Shown: one piece after another, positions 6,948-14,788 of the stretch
Position numbering within the stretch: the first letter of the stretch is position 1
How the letters are laid out: every line of letters begins with the position of its first letter
Source of the DNA: a virus
DNA length: 36,478 bases
IMG/VR virus record: IMGVR_UViG_3300034018_001699
Coordinates: 1-36,478 of that record
Direction: 5' to 3' (one strand)
Notes under the pieces: generated by a model
Seen by the model: only the letters and a program-made list of their open reading frames with translations
Told to the model about the DNA's origin: nothing
The model's database searches: none
Program-made: the position numbers and the translations under genes

Positions 6948-9146
6948 TCATCCTTTAACAGAGTAGTAAGTTGCGAATTTACCATTCGCAGCAGGCACTT
7001 GTTTCGCCTCGATCACATGGGCCTGTACCATGGTATCGAGTATCTTGTCCAGGTCTTTCGCGTGCCACTTGATGGTTCGCAGCAAAGCGGATCGCGAGCA
7101 AAGCTGATTGCGTTTTGTATAGGCGTTGATCACCTTTCGGATTCGTTGCCACTTCTGCTGGGCCGGATCGTCGCTGGCAACCTCATCTTTCGCGATTGCG
7201 ATAAATCGATCGGTGCACCAGGTAGCGAAGTCTACCCCCCACTGCGCGGCCTGGTCATCAATAACCGGCGCTTCCTGGTCTCTGCTGCATGCATAGATCA
7301 AAGCTAATCGCCTAGCTTTCTGGATCGCTCGGCCCCAGATGGAGTTCTCGGTCTCGTCGTTTCCAGCGTCTTCGGCCTTGTTTACCAGCTTGCGGAAAAT
7401 TGCCGTTGCTGCTGGTGTCTCTGGTACCAGGATAGCCTCGGGATTGACTCCACCGAGATTTCCACCAGGCCGAAGGTTGATCCAGTAAGCAGCCTTCTCA
7501 AGTATGCTTTTCGGCGGCTCCTTCTCAATCGTCTCCTCGAACTTCAATCGCGGGCCAGAGTCAATAACCATCATCCGAGCAGCAAACCCGTCGCTCAAAT
7601 GGCCCTCTTCAAGTCCATCCCAAAACGTACTTGGTACGGTCAGACCTAGGAACGAGCAGCAAGGGTGATAGATCTCCTTATTGTTCTTGGAATCTGCGTA
7701 GCTCTTTTGCTTCCAGACTCCAGAGGTCTTTCCCCACAGCTCCAGCAATGCCTCTTGGACTGCGTGCAAGTGGGCTCCACCTGTCTTGATTCGCGTCTTG
7801 TCGAGGAAGCGCCCAAACTCATCCCAGATGTACAGCTTGGATCTACTGACCATCAAGTCAGAAGCCAAAGCAGAATCGGACGACACTTTGCCACCGTAGA
7901 GATTACCACCGTTTGAAGCATTCAGGATCTTCTCGATGCATTCCATCGGGGCTTGCTTGCCACCAGATGAAGGGGCAAGCAGGACGAAATAAAGATTCGA
8001 TCGGTTACCAGTCCGGTCCTTGTATTTCGCACCGATCAAAACTCCCTGGAGCGCCACAGCAGCCACAAGCGACAGTATGGGATTCTTCCTTGGGTTCTGG
8101 TCGGTGATGTAGTCCGAGACTTCCTTCATAAATCCAGGCACATTGTAAAGGTGCTCGGGAAAGCCGGTTTTCGCTCTCGATGCCTGGGCTTTACCCATCA
8201 GGCCACCGAGAAAGACTTCATACGCATCGAGTTCGCCGACTGAGACAGGGACTGCCGACTGCACTAGTCTGACCGATTCGTCCTCCAGCATCCAACCATG
8301 ACCACCCTCGGCTTGTCCAGCCTTCTCGGCTTGGTTCAGTTTGTGCTCCAGTTCTCTGGAGCCCCAAGGAGGCTGGCAACTCATATTCCACTCTTCGAGG
8401 ATCGGCCTGGCACCATTGGCTCCGAGTCCGAACCCGGTCACGAGTACGCAAGCCAGGCGAAAGGTGACACCATGTCCATCTTGTCCGCTGATCGCGGGTG
8501 GATAGCTGCGAGCGTAGAGCCTGGCTCGTTCTTCGGCATCTGGCCGATTGCCTTGCTTGGCTTGCTGCTTTGGTGCTGGAGCTGCGACGGGTGCTGGTGG
8601 TGGAGCGGATGCAGGCAGAACCACAGCAGCCAGCCAATCAAGACCGTCCTGGCAGTTCACAGTTTCCATGCAATCACCGTGGGCCTGACCTGTCACGGTG
8701 AAGTATCTGCCCGAAGAATAGACTTCGAGATGGGCGCCAGGCTTGCCGGGGATGTTCAACCTTCGGCCTCGATCACTCGCGAGCGTACCTCGGCAAAATA
8801 TCTTCATCCCCTTGGCGGATGGGCTAATCTCGCAGTAGCTCGGGAAGCGACTGAGCACATCGCGAGCCCACTCGTCAAGGCTTCCATCTTCACCAAAGCA
8901 GTTATCGAGATCGATTCCGACGAAGTCGTCGGCCTGGCTAAAAACGAAACCGAGACCAGAGAACGAGGGGGTGTTCTCCACGAACTGACAAGCCTGTTCA
9001 AAGCTGGTCCAGTGTCGCGGGTCCATCGAGCTAGCTCTCTGGCCATTGATCTGATACGGGATCTTGGAGCCTTTACCGTCGCGTTCTTCGAGTCTCCAAG
9101 CGACCCACTGCCGACAGTTCTTCATTGATTCAGGGACAAGCATCAT
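6948..9146 (-). CDS. Primase-polymerase / DUF3987 helicase-like replication protein
   Basis: A 732-residue replication protein. The N-terminal part is an archaeo-eukaryotic-type primase-polymerase of the NrS-1-like class: NCRQWVAWR near the start, the catalytic DLD at 79-81 (FVGIDLDN), and RYFTVTG at 147-153. Residues ~220-285 resemble a PriCT-like linker. Residues ~330-700 match the DUF3987 helicase-like domain, with APSSGGKQAP at 391-400 in the P-loop position and a Walker B YIWDEF near 439-444. The P-loop is unusual because Q replaces the usual Ser/Thr after GK. It likely primes and drives phage DNA replication together with the SF2 helicase encoded 4 nt upstream. The start could be the second Met at 9143. 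Confidence 0.87.
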   Translation of the reverse strand: MMLVPESMKNCRQWVAWRLEERDGKGSKIPYQINGQRASSMDPRHWTSFEQACQFVENTPSFSGLGFVFSQADDFVGIDLDNCFGEDGSLDEWARDVLSRFPSYCEISPSAKGMKIFCRGTLASDRGRRLNIPGKPGAHLEVYSSGRYFTVTGQAHGDCMETVNCQDGLDWLAAVVLPASAPPPAPVAAPAPKQQAKQGNRPDAEERARLYARSYPPAISGQDGHGVTFRLACVLVTGFGLGANGARPILEEWNMSCQPPWGSRELEHKLNQAEKAGQAEGGHGWMLEDESVRLVQSAVPVSVGELDAYEVFLGGLMGKAQASRAKTGFPEHLYNVPGFMKEVSDYITDQNPRKNPILSLVAAVALQGVLIGAKYKDRTGNRSNLYFVLLAPSSGGKQAPMECIEKILNASNGGNLYGGKVSSDSALASDLMVSRSKLYIWDEFGRFLDKTRIKTGGAHLHAVQEALLELWGKTSGVWKQKSYADSKNNKEIYHPCCSFLGLTVPSTFWDGLEEGHLSDGFAARMMVIDSGPRLKFEETIEKEPPKSILEKAAYWINLRPGGNLGGVNPEAILVPETPAATAIFRKLVNKAEDAGNDETENSIWGRAIQKARRLALIYACSRDQEAPVIDDQAAQWGVDFATWCTDRFIAIAKDEVASDDPAQQKWQRIRKVINAYTKRNQLCSRSALLRTIKWHAKDLDKILDTMVQAHVIEAKQVPAANGKFATYYSVKG

Positions 9147-9150
9147 CGGC

Positions 9151-10857
9151 CTAACTGTTGAATAGGTTTAATTGGATTTCGGCTAGCTCTCTGGCCTCGA
9201 TGACTGCTTCCTCGTTCGAGCAGTCCACTATTTCGCCGATCTCTACGGCTAGGATCTCTGGCCACTTGCGACCAGGTATCCATTTCAAATGCATCCGCTT
9301 TGGTGCTGCTAATGCATGCGGGACTTTTTTGAGCATGTGGTAGGCTTCCCAGCAGCTATTCGGACACGGTACGCTCGAGCGTTCTGCCCACCATGCCTCT
9401 GCTTTCCTCCTTGCAAACGAGCCTGGCGGGTGATCCAAGCAGATATACTCGGACACCGACTGCGTCCCCTTGAGGCGGTAGATAGCTCGGAAGGATCGGT
9501 GCTCCTTCTTCTCGGACTTGTAGACCAAGTAGACAGGCTCCTTAACCACATCCACCCATTCCGTGATCGGCTCCTTGATTCCACTCGACAGGACTGGCAG
9601 CTGGCTAGCTTGGGCCTCGTGCCTGGCTTCCGGCTCGGGAAACTCATACCCACAAGCAGGGCACTCGCGAGCTTGCAAGCTCAGTAGCTCTTTGCACTCT
9701 GGGCAAGCCTTGCTCGGTGTTTCCCCTGGAGCACCCTCCCTGGGTCCTTTGCGGTCCGGTGCTTTGAGTTGATCGATCGGCCCATGTCGGCGGATGTTTC
9801 CCGCGAAGTCAAGGACCAAGCAATTCTGCTTGCTGGGGTGAAGTCTGAAACCACGCCCCACCATCTGATACAGCAGACCAGGCGAAAGAGTCGGACGAAA
9901 CAATGCCACGCAGTCCACATTCGGTGCATCAAATCCCGTGGTCAAAACATCGATATTCACCAGGTATCGGATTAGACCAGCCTTGAACTTTGCTAGCGTC
10001 TCGTCTCGTTCTCCGGATGATGTCTCACCATCGACGTATCCGATCTGCTCCGCTGGTACTTGTTGGCCGATGCAATCACGCAACATCGCGGCATGTTTTC
10101 GACCACACGCGAACAGCAACACCGAATGGCGATCATGAGTCCAGCCGAGCAGCTCCAGCGTAGCGGCTCGGACCACATCCTCTTGAGCTGCTGAGCGATC
10201 CAAGGCACCCTGTACGAATTCACCACCCTTGGTGGCCACTCCATCAGTATTGATGGCGTGGGCTGTCTGCTTCGATGTCAGGGGGCACAGGTAGCCTTCC
10301 TCGATCAGCTTGAGCAGCGGGACTTCGTAGCAGATCTCAGTAAGAAGATTCTTCGGACCACACACAACCCCATGATCCAAACGGTATGGAGTCGCGGTCA
10401 GTCCAACGATTCGCAAATTAGGATTGATCGCTAGTAGGTGATCCAGGAGTTGCCGATACATCCCCTCACCTGATAACGGAATCAGGTGAGCTTCGTCAAC
10501 GATCACAATATCGCGATGGCCGATCATGTAGGCAGCGGCTTGCCGAAAGCAGGACTGGACACCAGCGACCACGATCGAATGTCCGTGCTCCTTTCGTCTC
10601 AATCCTGCCGACCAGACTCCAATGTCGAGCCCTGGTAAGCACGAGGCGATTTTCTCGGCGTTCTGTTCTAGCAGCTCCTTGCGGTGAGCTAGGACGAGAC
10701 ACCGACCACCCCAAGCGACCACATCACGCGCCAGCATGGCAATCACAAGCGACTTACCAGCCCCAGTGGGGAGCACGATGCAAGGATTACCAGGCTGGGC
10801 GCGGATGAAGTCCCAGCAAGCAGAAACCGATTCTGACTGATACCATCGCGGATCCAT
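9151..10857 (-). CDS. SF2 DEAH-box helicase, RadD-like
   Basis: A 568-residue superfamily 2 helicase. Motif I is LPTGAGKS (29-36), motif II is DEAH (121-124), motif III is LTATPYR, and motif VI is QMVGRGFR. A four-Cys zinc ribbon (CPECK and CPACGYEF) follows the helicase core near residues 385-405. That layout, with the GYLCPLTSK stretch between the two RecA folds, matches RadD/YejH-type helicases that act in recombination and repair. A GAGGAG site lies 6 nt before the ATG, made from the last codons of the upstream gene. It probably unwinds DNA or recombination intermediates for the phage. Confidence 0.88.
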   Translation of the reverse strand: MDPRWYQSESVSACWDFIRAQPGNPCIVLPTGAGKSLVIAMLARDVVAWGGRCLVLAHRKELLEQNAEKIASCLPGLDIGVWSAGLRRKEHGHSIVVAGVQSCFRQAAAYMIGHRDIVIVDEAHLIPLSGEGMYRQLLDHLLAINPNLRIVGLTATPYRLDHGVVCGPKNLLTEICYEVPLLKLIEEGYLCPLTSKQTAHAINTDGVATKGGEFVQGALDRSAAQEDVVRAATLELLGWTHDRHSVLLFACGRKHAAMLRDCIGQQVPAEQIGYVDGETSSGERDETLAKFKAGLIRYLVNIDVLTTGFDAPNVDCVALFRPTLSPGLLYQMVGRGFRLHPSKQNCLVLDFAGNIRRHGPIDQLKAPDRKGPREGAPGETPSKACPECKELLSLQARECPACGYEFPEPEARHEAQASQLPVLSSGIKEPITEWVDVVKEPVYLVYKSEKKEHRSFRAIYRLKGTQSVSEYICLDHPPGSFARRKAEAWWAERSSVPCPNSCWEAYHMLKKVPHALAAPKRMHLKWIPGRKWPEILAVEIGEIVDCSNEEAVIEARELAEIQLNLFNS

Positions 10858-10860
10858 TGG

Positions 10861-11379
10861 CTACTCCTCAGTTGTCAAGGATTGCTTAACAACTGGTAAG
10901 CTCGGCTCTCCGGGATAGAACGAGCCCACCTGAATACTGATATAGCCCTTGCCATCGTCGTCGGTCTGCTCAGCTTCCTCGCATGGGTCCGACTCGATCC
11001 AGGCATATTTCCACTCAACCCGCTGGCCTCTTGACCCTTCGCAGCAAAACCAGCCATGCGCGATTCCGATCAGCTTGGCCTCGGGTGATTCGGTGGGCTT
11101 GCATGATGCCCTGTTGTTGACCCGTACCAACCTGCCGACATTGGCAGCGGTCGCGCGTTTCCAGATCTTCCCATCAAGCGACCAAAAATCGGGCTGATCT
11201 CCGTCCCAAGTCACCATCTGCTCCAAGGCCTCACAGCGTTTATCGCTGTCGGCTACAGTCCTATCGATCGCGGCTACCTCAGCTTGGGCCATGTCGCATT
11301 CGTCAAGAATCGATCGATGCAGATTCGCAGCTATTTCTCGAAGGCTTCGCAGCCTTTGCAGTCTCTGTTTTGCACTCAC
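10861..11379 (-). CDS. Hypothetical protein, GTG start set by a GGAGACAC leader
   Basis: A 172-residue protein of unknown function. The N-terminal third is a charged helix (Arg/Glu-rich, likely coiled coil). The C-terminal part contains an aromatic, Cys-containing core with AHGWFCCEG and ends acidic. The longest frame would begin with ATG at 11451, but GGAGACACAAAAA directly precedes GTG 11379, the same block that precedes several other leftward genes here, so I chose GTG. The HGWxCC motif recurs in the product of 15918-16370. It lies between the DUF669 gene and the helicase gene, so a role in DNA metabolism is possible but not shown. Confidence 0.66.
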   Translation of the reverse strand: MSAKQRLQRLRSLREIAANLHRSILDECDMAQAEVAAIDRTVADSDKRCEALEQMVTWDGDQPDFWSLDGKIWKRATAANVGRLVRVNNRASCKPTESPEAKLIGIAHGWFCCEGSRGQRVEWKYAWIESDPCEEAEQTDDDGKGYISIQVGSFYPGEPSLPVVKQSLTTEE

Positions 11380-11412
11380 TTTTTGTGTCTCCAGTGTGAT
11401 TTGTCTCAGATG

Positions 11413-11438
11413 CCTAGCAGGCCAACGGCGACCTGCTA
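11413..11438. other. Hairpin in the 11380-11467 gap
   Basis: TAGCAGG (11415-11421) and CCTGCTA (11432-11438) are perfect inverted repeats around a 10-nt loop. No T-run follows on the minus strand, so this is not a classical terminator. The 9-mer GATGCCTAG occurs at both edges of the gap (about 11409 and 11462). A role in mRNA processing or stability between the DUF669 gene and its downstream neighbour is possible. Confidence 0.4.
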
Positions 11439-11467
11439 CGGCTAGTTTCAAGCGGTCGGACCGATGC

Positions 11468-12187
11468 CTAGAATGGCGGATCCATGCTCGGATCGTAGGG
11501 AGGCTGCTGTTGTGGCTGCTGAGCTGGCCTTGGCTGTGCCCACGGTGGAGCTCCAGCAGGTGGGCTCATTGGCTGTTGCTGCATCGGCTGAGGCTGATAC
11601 TGCTGGGCCGGTGGCTGCGTTCGGTACTGTGTTTGTAGGTCCATGTGCTGCTGCTGTGGTACCTGTTGGACAGGTGGAGCGTACTGAGGCTGCTGCTGCT
11701 GTGGCTGTTGCCATGCCTGGGCAGGTGCCTGAGCGTACTGCTGGCCGGCTGGCTTCGGTGGCTGCCCCTTGGGCTTCGCGAGCGGTGGAGCTGCGGAGGC
11801 GGTGCTCCAGCAGGTCTGGACATTGTTGACAACCTTTCCCGAGTCGAGCTGCTTCGCGATCAGCCGAACGAAAAATGGAATATCATGCAGTTCGGTAGAG
11901 TCGCTCGGTGACATCACACCAACGGCGCGGCAGACCTGGGCTAGCTGCTGCATGCCGATTCGCACTGCTTCCTCGTTGTGGCTGCTCATCGTGTAATTGC
12001 TGAACACTTTTCGCCCCTGCATCTGCTCAGGCTGCATCACATCAAGAGTCAAGCTCAGAGACTGATTTCCGTTGTCCTGATTGATTCGCATCTCACTAGC
12101 TGCGACGTAAACCATATAGTCACCAGCGGGGAGTGGTCCAGGTCCGGTGTCCTGGTGGTCATTCGCGTTAAAATTGATCAAAGCCAT
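11468..12187 (-). CDS. DUF669-family ssDNA-binding-like protein with SSB-type tail
   Basis: A 239-residue protein. Residues 1-~120 match the phage DUF669 family (INFNAND, LPAGDYMVYV, the GRKVFSNYTM stretch, QVCRAVGV, ELHDIPFFVRL), which stands in for single-stranded DNA-binding proteins in many phage replication modules. The rest is a disordered Gln/Pro-rich tail ending in DPSMDPPF, very like the acidic DDDIPF tip of bacterial SSB that recruits partner proteins. The long Gln/Pro tail also resembles SSB linkers. It sits between the Sak4-like ATPase and the replication genes. The assignment as the phage SSB is inference from family, tail and place. Confidence 0.82.
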   Translation of the reverse strand: MALINFNANDHQDTGPGPLPAGDYMVYVAASEMRINQDNGNQSLSLTLDVMQPEQMQGRKVFSNYTMSSHNEEAVRIGMQQLAQVCRAVGVMSPSDSTELHDIPFFVRLIAKQLDSGKVVNNVQTCWSTASAAPPLAKPKGQPPKPAGQQYAQAPAQAWQQPQQQQPQYAPPVQQVPQQQHMDLQTQYRTQPPAQQYQPQPMQQQPMSPPAGAPPWAQPRPAQQPQQQPPYDPSMDPPF

Positions 12188-12244
12188 CTTGTAAAAACCT
12201 TATCTAAGAAACTAACAAACATCTAACAAACAAACACTAACGAT
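12188..12244 (-). promoter_or_regulatory. GTTT-rich leader of the DUF669 gene
   Basis: Read on the minus strand, the 57-nt gap is almost free of cytosine and contains repeated TGTTTGTT and TTAG units, ending in AAGGTTTTTACAAG before the ATG. Similar GTTT-repeat leaders precede the Sak4-like gene and the secreted beta-helix gene. A shared regulatory or translation-enhancing role is inferred. Confidence 0.45.
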
Positions 12245-12976
12245 CTAAGACGGTAGGAACTTCGCGTATTCCACGTAGGAAAACGGGATCTCATCAGGCA
12301 TGTTCAAGCGATTCTTGGCGACTGCTGCTGGCTTCGCGGTGGTCCTGAGAATCCGCTGGCCGGTGGACTTAGCCTTGCCAATCGTGCGATTGAATCCAGC
12401 GTCTTCCTCCTTCACGACTGCCTTAAAGTTAGCGAAGAAGACCTCATCGGCCCATTCCACGATCAGGTTCGTGACGTGATCATGGAGCTTTGGCTCGTAG
12501 CGATCGTAGCTGGTGTGCTCGGGGTCCTCGAACTTCTCTGTTTTCGCATGGGCAAGCAAAAAGACCGACATACCTCGATGGTCTCGCAATGCATCCAACC
12601 CCTGGAGCACCTGGCGGAACAGATTCGCGGCGAAACCGTACCCGCGACCATATTTAATATCGCCAATCTGCTCCACGTGATTCTCGCGAGCGATCTGGAC
12701 CCATGCGAGTTTCTCGGCCCAGTCCACTGTGTCAAGGCAGACAGCCTTAAAGCTGTGCTCTTCGGTATACAGTTGGCCGATGCAATTCAGTACATCAACG
12801 AAGCTCTGGCAGATCGGGAATTTTGCGACCTCCACATCGTTCGCTCCCTCTTCGGTGGGAATGATCACACAGTCAGGCGCGGCAGCTGCAAAACTGGTCT
12901 TGCCGATACCTCCAGGCCCATACAGAAAGGTCCGTCGCGGTTTAATGACTCGCGTGGTCGTCAGGTTCAAAGCCAT
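12245..12976 (-). CDS. AAA_24/Sak4-like recombinase ATPase
   Basis: A 243-residue RecA-fold ATPase with Walker A GPGGIGKTS (20-28), a Walker B-like strand ending VCLDTVDW, and a later FLLAHAKTEKF strand. This is the pattern of the phage AAA_24 family, which includes the Sak4 single-strand annealing recombinases that work with an SSB. ATG 12976 is chosen because GGAGACACGAAAG directly precedes it; upstream Met codons lie in the GTTT repeat. Its neighbours are a RecE-like exonuclease upstream and the SSB-like DUF669 protein downstream, a typical recombination set. Some AAA_24 proteins are only annotated as ATP-binding, so the recombinase role is probable, not certain. Confidence 0.78.
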   Translation of the reverse strand: MALNLTTTRVIKPRRTFLYGPGGIGKTSFAAAAPDCVIIPTEEGANDVEVAKFPICQSFVDVLNCIGQLYTEEHSFKAVCLDTVDWAEKLAWVQIARENHVEQIGDIKYGRGYGFAANLFRQVLQGLDALRDHRGMSVFLLAHAKTEKFEDPEHTSYDRYEPKLHDHVTNLIVEWADEVFFANFKAVVKEEDAGFNRTIGKAKSTGQRILRTTAKPAAVAKNRLNMPDEIPFSYVEYAKFLPS

Positions 12977-13022
12977 CTTTCGTGTCTCCATAAACAGAAA
13001 AACAAACAAACAAACAGGTAAA
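12977..13022 (-). promoter_or_regulatory. GTTT-repeat leader and GGAGACAC site of the Sak4-like gene
   Basis: On the minus strand the gap reads as four GTTT units, then a T-run, CTGTTT, and GGAGACACGAAAG before the ATG. The TGTTTGTTTGTTT...CTGTTT block matches the leader at 20528-20565 closely. Just upstream, at the end of the exonuclease gene, 13038-13051 is a perfect 14-bp palindrome (AGTACGGCCGTACT). Confidence 0.5.
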
Positions 13023-13874
13023 CTAGATCTGTCCGAAAGTACGGCCGTACTCGATCGAGATAGGCCATTTCATTGTATTGCCGACAGTCTTCGAGACCTG
13101 GCGGTACTGGTCGAGCAGCAGCTTGTTTACTTCGTCTGCTGCGCTCAAGGTGGCCTCGGTGACTTGCCAGGAATGGACTCGATATGGTGGTGACTTCTCC
13201 ACAGCGATCACAAACACCTCGGGGACTCGGTCGGTGAGTGCCAACCCGGCGACCATCGCACGATAGAACGCGAGCTGCTTGTCGTATTTGAATTTGAAAA
13301 AGTCCCGGTCGAAGCGCTCCAGGCTCTCGGTAGTCTTGAGATCCACAATTCGGACTCGGTCTAGATCCAGGAAGTCTAACCGGCTCTGGCATGGAACACC
13401 CTTGAGCATTCCACGGATGGTGACTTCCGGTCGGCCATAGTGGAGCAGCTCGGCAGCATTGCTCTCCTCGATGCTGTCGGCCATGGCTTGGATGTCCTGG
13501 AATTCCTGGTCCGAAACGATCTTCATTCCACTGGCCTCGACTTCGGCGATCCATTCCTCGAACTTTTTGCTATCGCGACCATAGCAGTTACCCGTCTTTG
13601 GGTTCACCGGACCATTCGCGACCGTGTATTTCGCGTGGAAGGCGGCGGGGCCCTCCAGGATAAACAGGTGAGCGGCAGTACCGACCTCGTAATAGCTCTT
13701 GGTCTGCTCTTTGAGCAGTCCCGACATCTTCTGCTGGCAGAGTCGCGGGGAATGCCGGAAGATGTCCAGCATGTGGCTCGTCATGTAGTGCGAGCGACCA
13801 GCGTGATAATCAGCAGCAGTGCACTCGACGATCTGTGTCGCGGGGGTGGATTTTGTCCAGGGCAGTTGGACCAT
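13023..13874 (-). CDS. PD-(D/E)XK exonuclease, RecE/DUF3799-like
   Basis: A 283-residue nuclease. The catalytic set of RecB-type exonucleases is visible: GTAAHLFILE with H69, a Glu near 150, D167 in SRLDFLD, and the DLK of VDLKTT (178-180), followed by a YDKQLAFYRAM helix. This is the layout of RecE-type 5'-3' exonucleases that resect phage DNA ends before annealing. The downstream Sak4-like ATPase and DUF669 protein complete a recombination module. The ATG is preceded by AAGGAGACACATA, and a terminator-like hairpin lies further upstream. Confidence 0.85.
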   Translation of the reverse strand: MVQLPWTKSTPATQIVECTAADYHAGRSHYMTSHMLDIFRHSPRLCQQKMSGLLKEQTKSYYEVGTAAHLFILEGPAAFHAKYTVANGPVNPKTGNCYGRDSKKFEEWIAEVEASGMKIVSDQEFQDIQAMADSIEESNAAELLHYGRPEVTIRGMLKGVPCQSRLDFLDLDRVRIVDLKTTESLERFDRDFFKFKYDKQLAFYRAMVAGLALTDRVPEVFVIAVEKSPPYRVHSWQVTEATLSAADEVNKLLLDQYRQVSKTVGNTMKWPISIEYGRTFGQI

Positions 13875-13903
13875 TATGTGTCTCCTTGGTTGGGTATGGG
13901 CGT

Positions 13904-13962
13904 AAAAAAAGGCTGTTGGCTAGTCAGTCAGGAGACACGATTCCGACCGGCTAACCACAGCC
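13904..13962 (-). terminator. Hairpin plus T-run before the exonuclease gene
   Basis: On the minus strand GGCTGTGGTTAG and CTAGCCAACAGCC pair with a one-base bulge, with a 6-bp outer stem GGCTGT/ACAGCC, and TTTTTTT follows directly (13910-13904). This is the form of an intrinsic terminator. It lies inside the leftward operon, between the small early genes and the exonuclease, so it may act as an attenuator or be overcome by antitermination. The loop contains CGTGTCTCC, the complement of the GGAGACAC block. Confidence 0.65.
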
Positions 13963-13998
13963 CTAGAAGGAGCTAGGCTAGCAGATCGAGGCATCGTG

Positions 13999-14241
13999 TC
14001 AATCAGATTCGGTGCTACGTTTAAGCTTCCCGCATGTTTCGCATTGCTGGTAGTTTGGATCGAGCTTCATCGGTAGCCACTGGTGGTCATCAGGTGAACA
14101 GCTAGCTTCGTAGGTCACTTCGTATTCAACATCGATCCAGATCTCTTTCAGGCAGTACGGGCAGCTATAGCGGCCTGATTCGTGCAGATCGTCAGGTGTG
14201 AAGTCCTCTTTACAGTGTGGGCATTCTGCGTCATAGCTCAT
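13999..14241 (-). CDS. Small zinc-ribbon protein
   Basis: An 80-residue protein with AECPHCKEDF and YSCPYCLKEI (a CxxC...CxxC zinc ribbon, residues ~6-35) and a second pair, QCETCGKL, near the C-terminus after an acidic, aromatic stretch. Such proteins can bind nucleic acid or polymerase, but nothing here fixes a role. ATG 14241 overlaps the upstream stop as ATGA and has GGAG 8 nt before it; the ATG at 14256 is less likely. It is the last gene before the terminator-like hairpin. Confidence 0.66.
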   Translation of the reverse strand: MSYDAECPHCKEDFTPDDLHESGRYSCPYCLKEIWIDVEYEVTYEASCSPDDHQWLPMKLDPNYQQCETCGKLKRSTESD

Positions 14242-14579
14242 GTCGCGATCTCCCATAACTGATCCATAATTCCTGGCTCTTTAAGGTACGCATCATCTAG
14301 AAGCTTTGGGTCTATTCCGCAAAGCACATAAACGAAAGCAACCTTCTGAATCTTGCGACGACCATCAACGATGATCTTTTGGCATCCGTAAAACTCTGTG
14401 TTGTATTTTCTGAGGATGTGGTTTTCCCTCAGTAAGTTTTCGACTCTGGAAAGGTTATTCTCCCAAGGAGGATCGGGTACAGCGTGCTGGATGTTTCGCA
14501 AACATGGATACCCTCCTGAGGATTCGACCATTGCAAGCTTCCTGTGCATATGGCCACCGATGTACATCACGCGAATCAC
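14238..14579 (-). CDS. Hypothetical early protein
   Basis: A 113-residue protein of unknown family with mixed basic and aromatic content and no membrane segment or zinc pattern. GTG 14579 is chosen because it overlaps the upstream stop as GTGA and AAGGA lies 9 nt before it; an ATG at 14567 is the alternative. It belongs to the chain of small overlapping leftward genes, which in phages are often early host-takeover genes. That role is a guess from position. Confidence 0.55.
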   Translation of the reverse strand: MIRVMYIGGHMHRKLAMVESSGGYPCLRNIQHAVPDPPWENNLSRVENLLRENHILRKYNTEFYGCQKIIVDGRRKIQKVAFVYVLCGIDPKLLDDAYLKEPGIMDQLWEIAT

Positions 14580-14788
14580 TTGCCACCATCCTTTCCGATT
14601 GGCCGACATGCGAAGACATGGGCATCGCGGGGAGTCTGGCCGATAGTCCCATTGGCAGGATTCCAGTTACCTGGAGTCCCAGTCGATCGGTCCTCACCCC
14701 AGCACTCGGCCACATAGTCCCCCTGCTGGATCGGCTCATCGAGACCCAGTGCCCGGCAGCCTGGCTTAGTCCAGTTTGTGATACTCAA
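14576..14788 (-). CDS. Small hypothetical protein with TTG start
   Basis: A 70-residue protein, rich in Trp and Gly, with no recognised domain. The start is TTG, overlapping the upstream stop as TTGA, with a strong AAAGGAG site 8 nt before it; no ATG in frame fits as well. The downstream gene starts by GTGA overlap. Coupling by stop-start overlap runs through this whole block. Confidence 0.55.
   Translation of the reverse strand: MSITNWTKPGCRALGLDEPIQQGDYVAECWGEDRSTGTPGNWNPANGTIGQTPRDAHVFACRPIGKDGGK

Noticed and set aside
11464-11829. Rightward 121-residue frame opposite the DUF669 gene
   Set aside because: It is the complement of the Gln/Pro-rich repeat of the DUF669 protein and has no ribosome site of its own.
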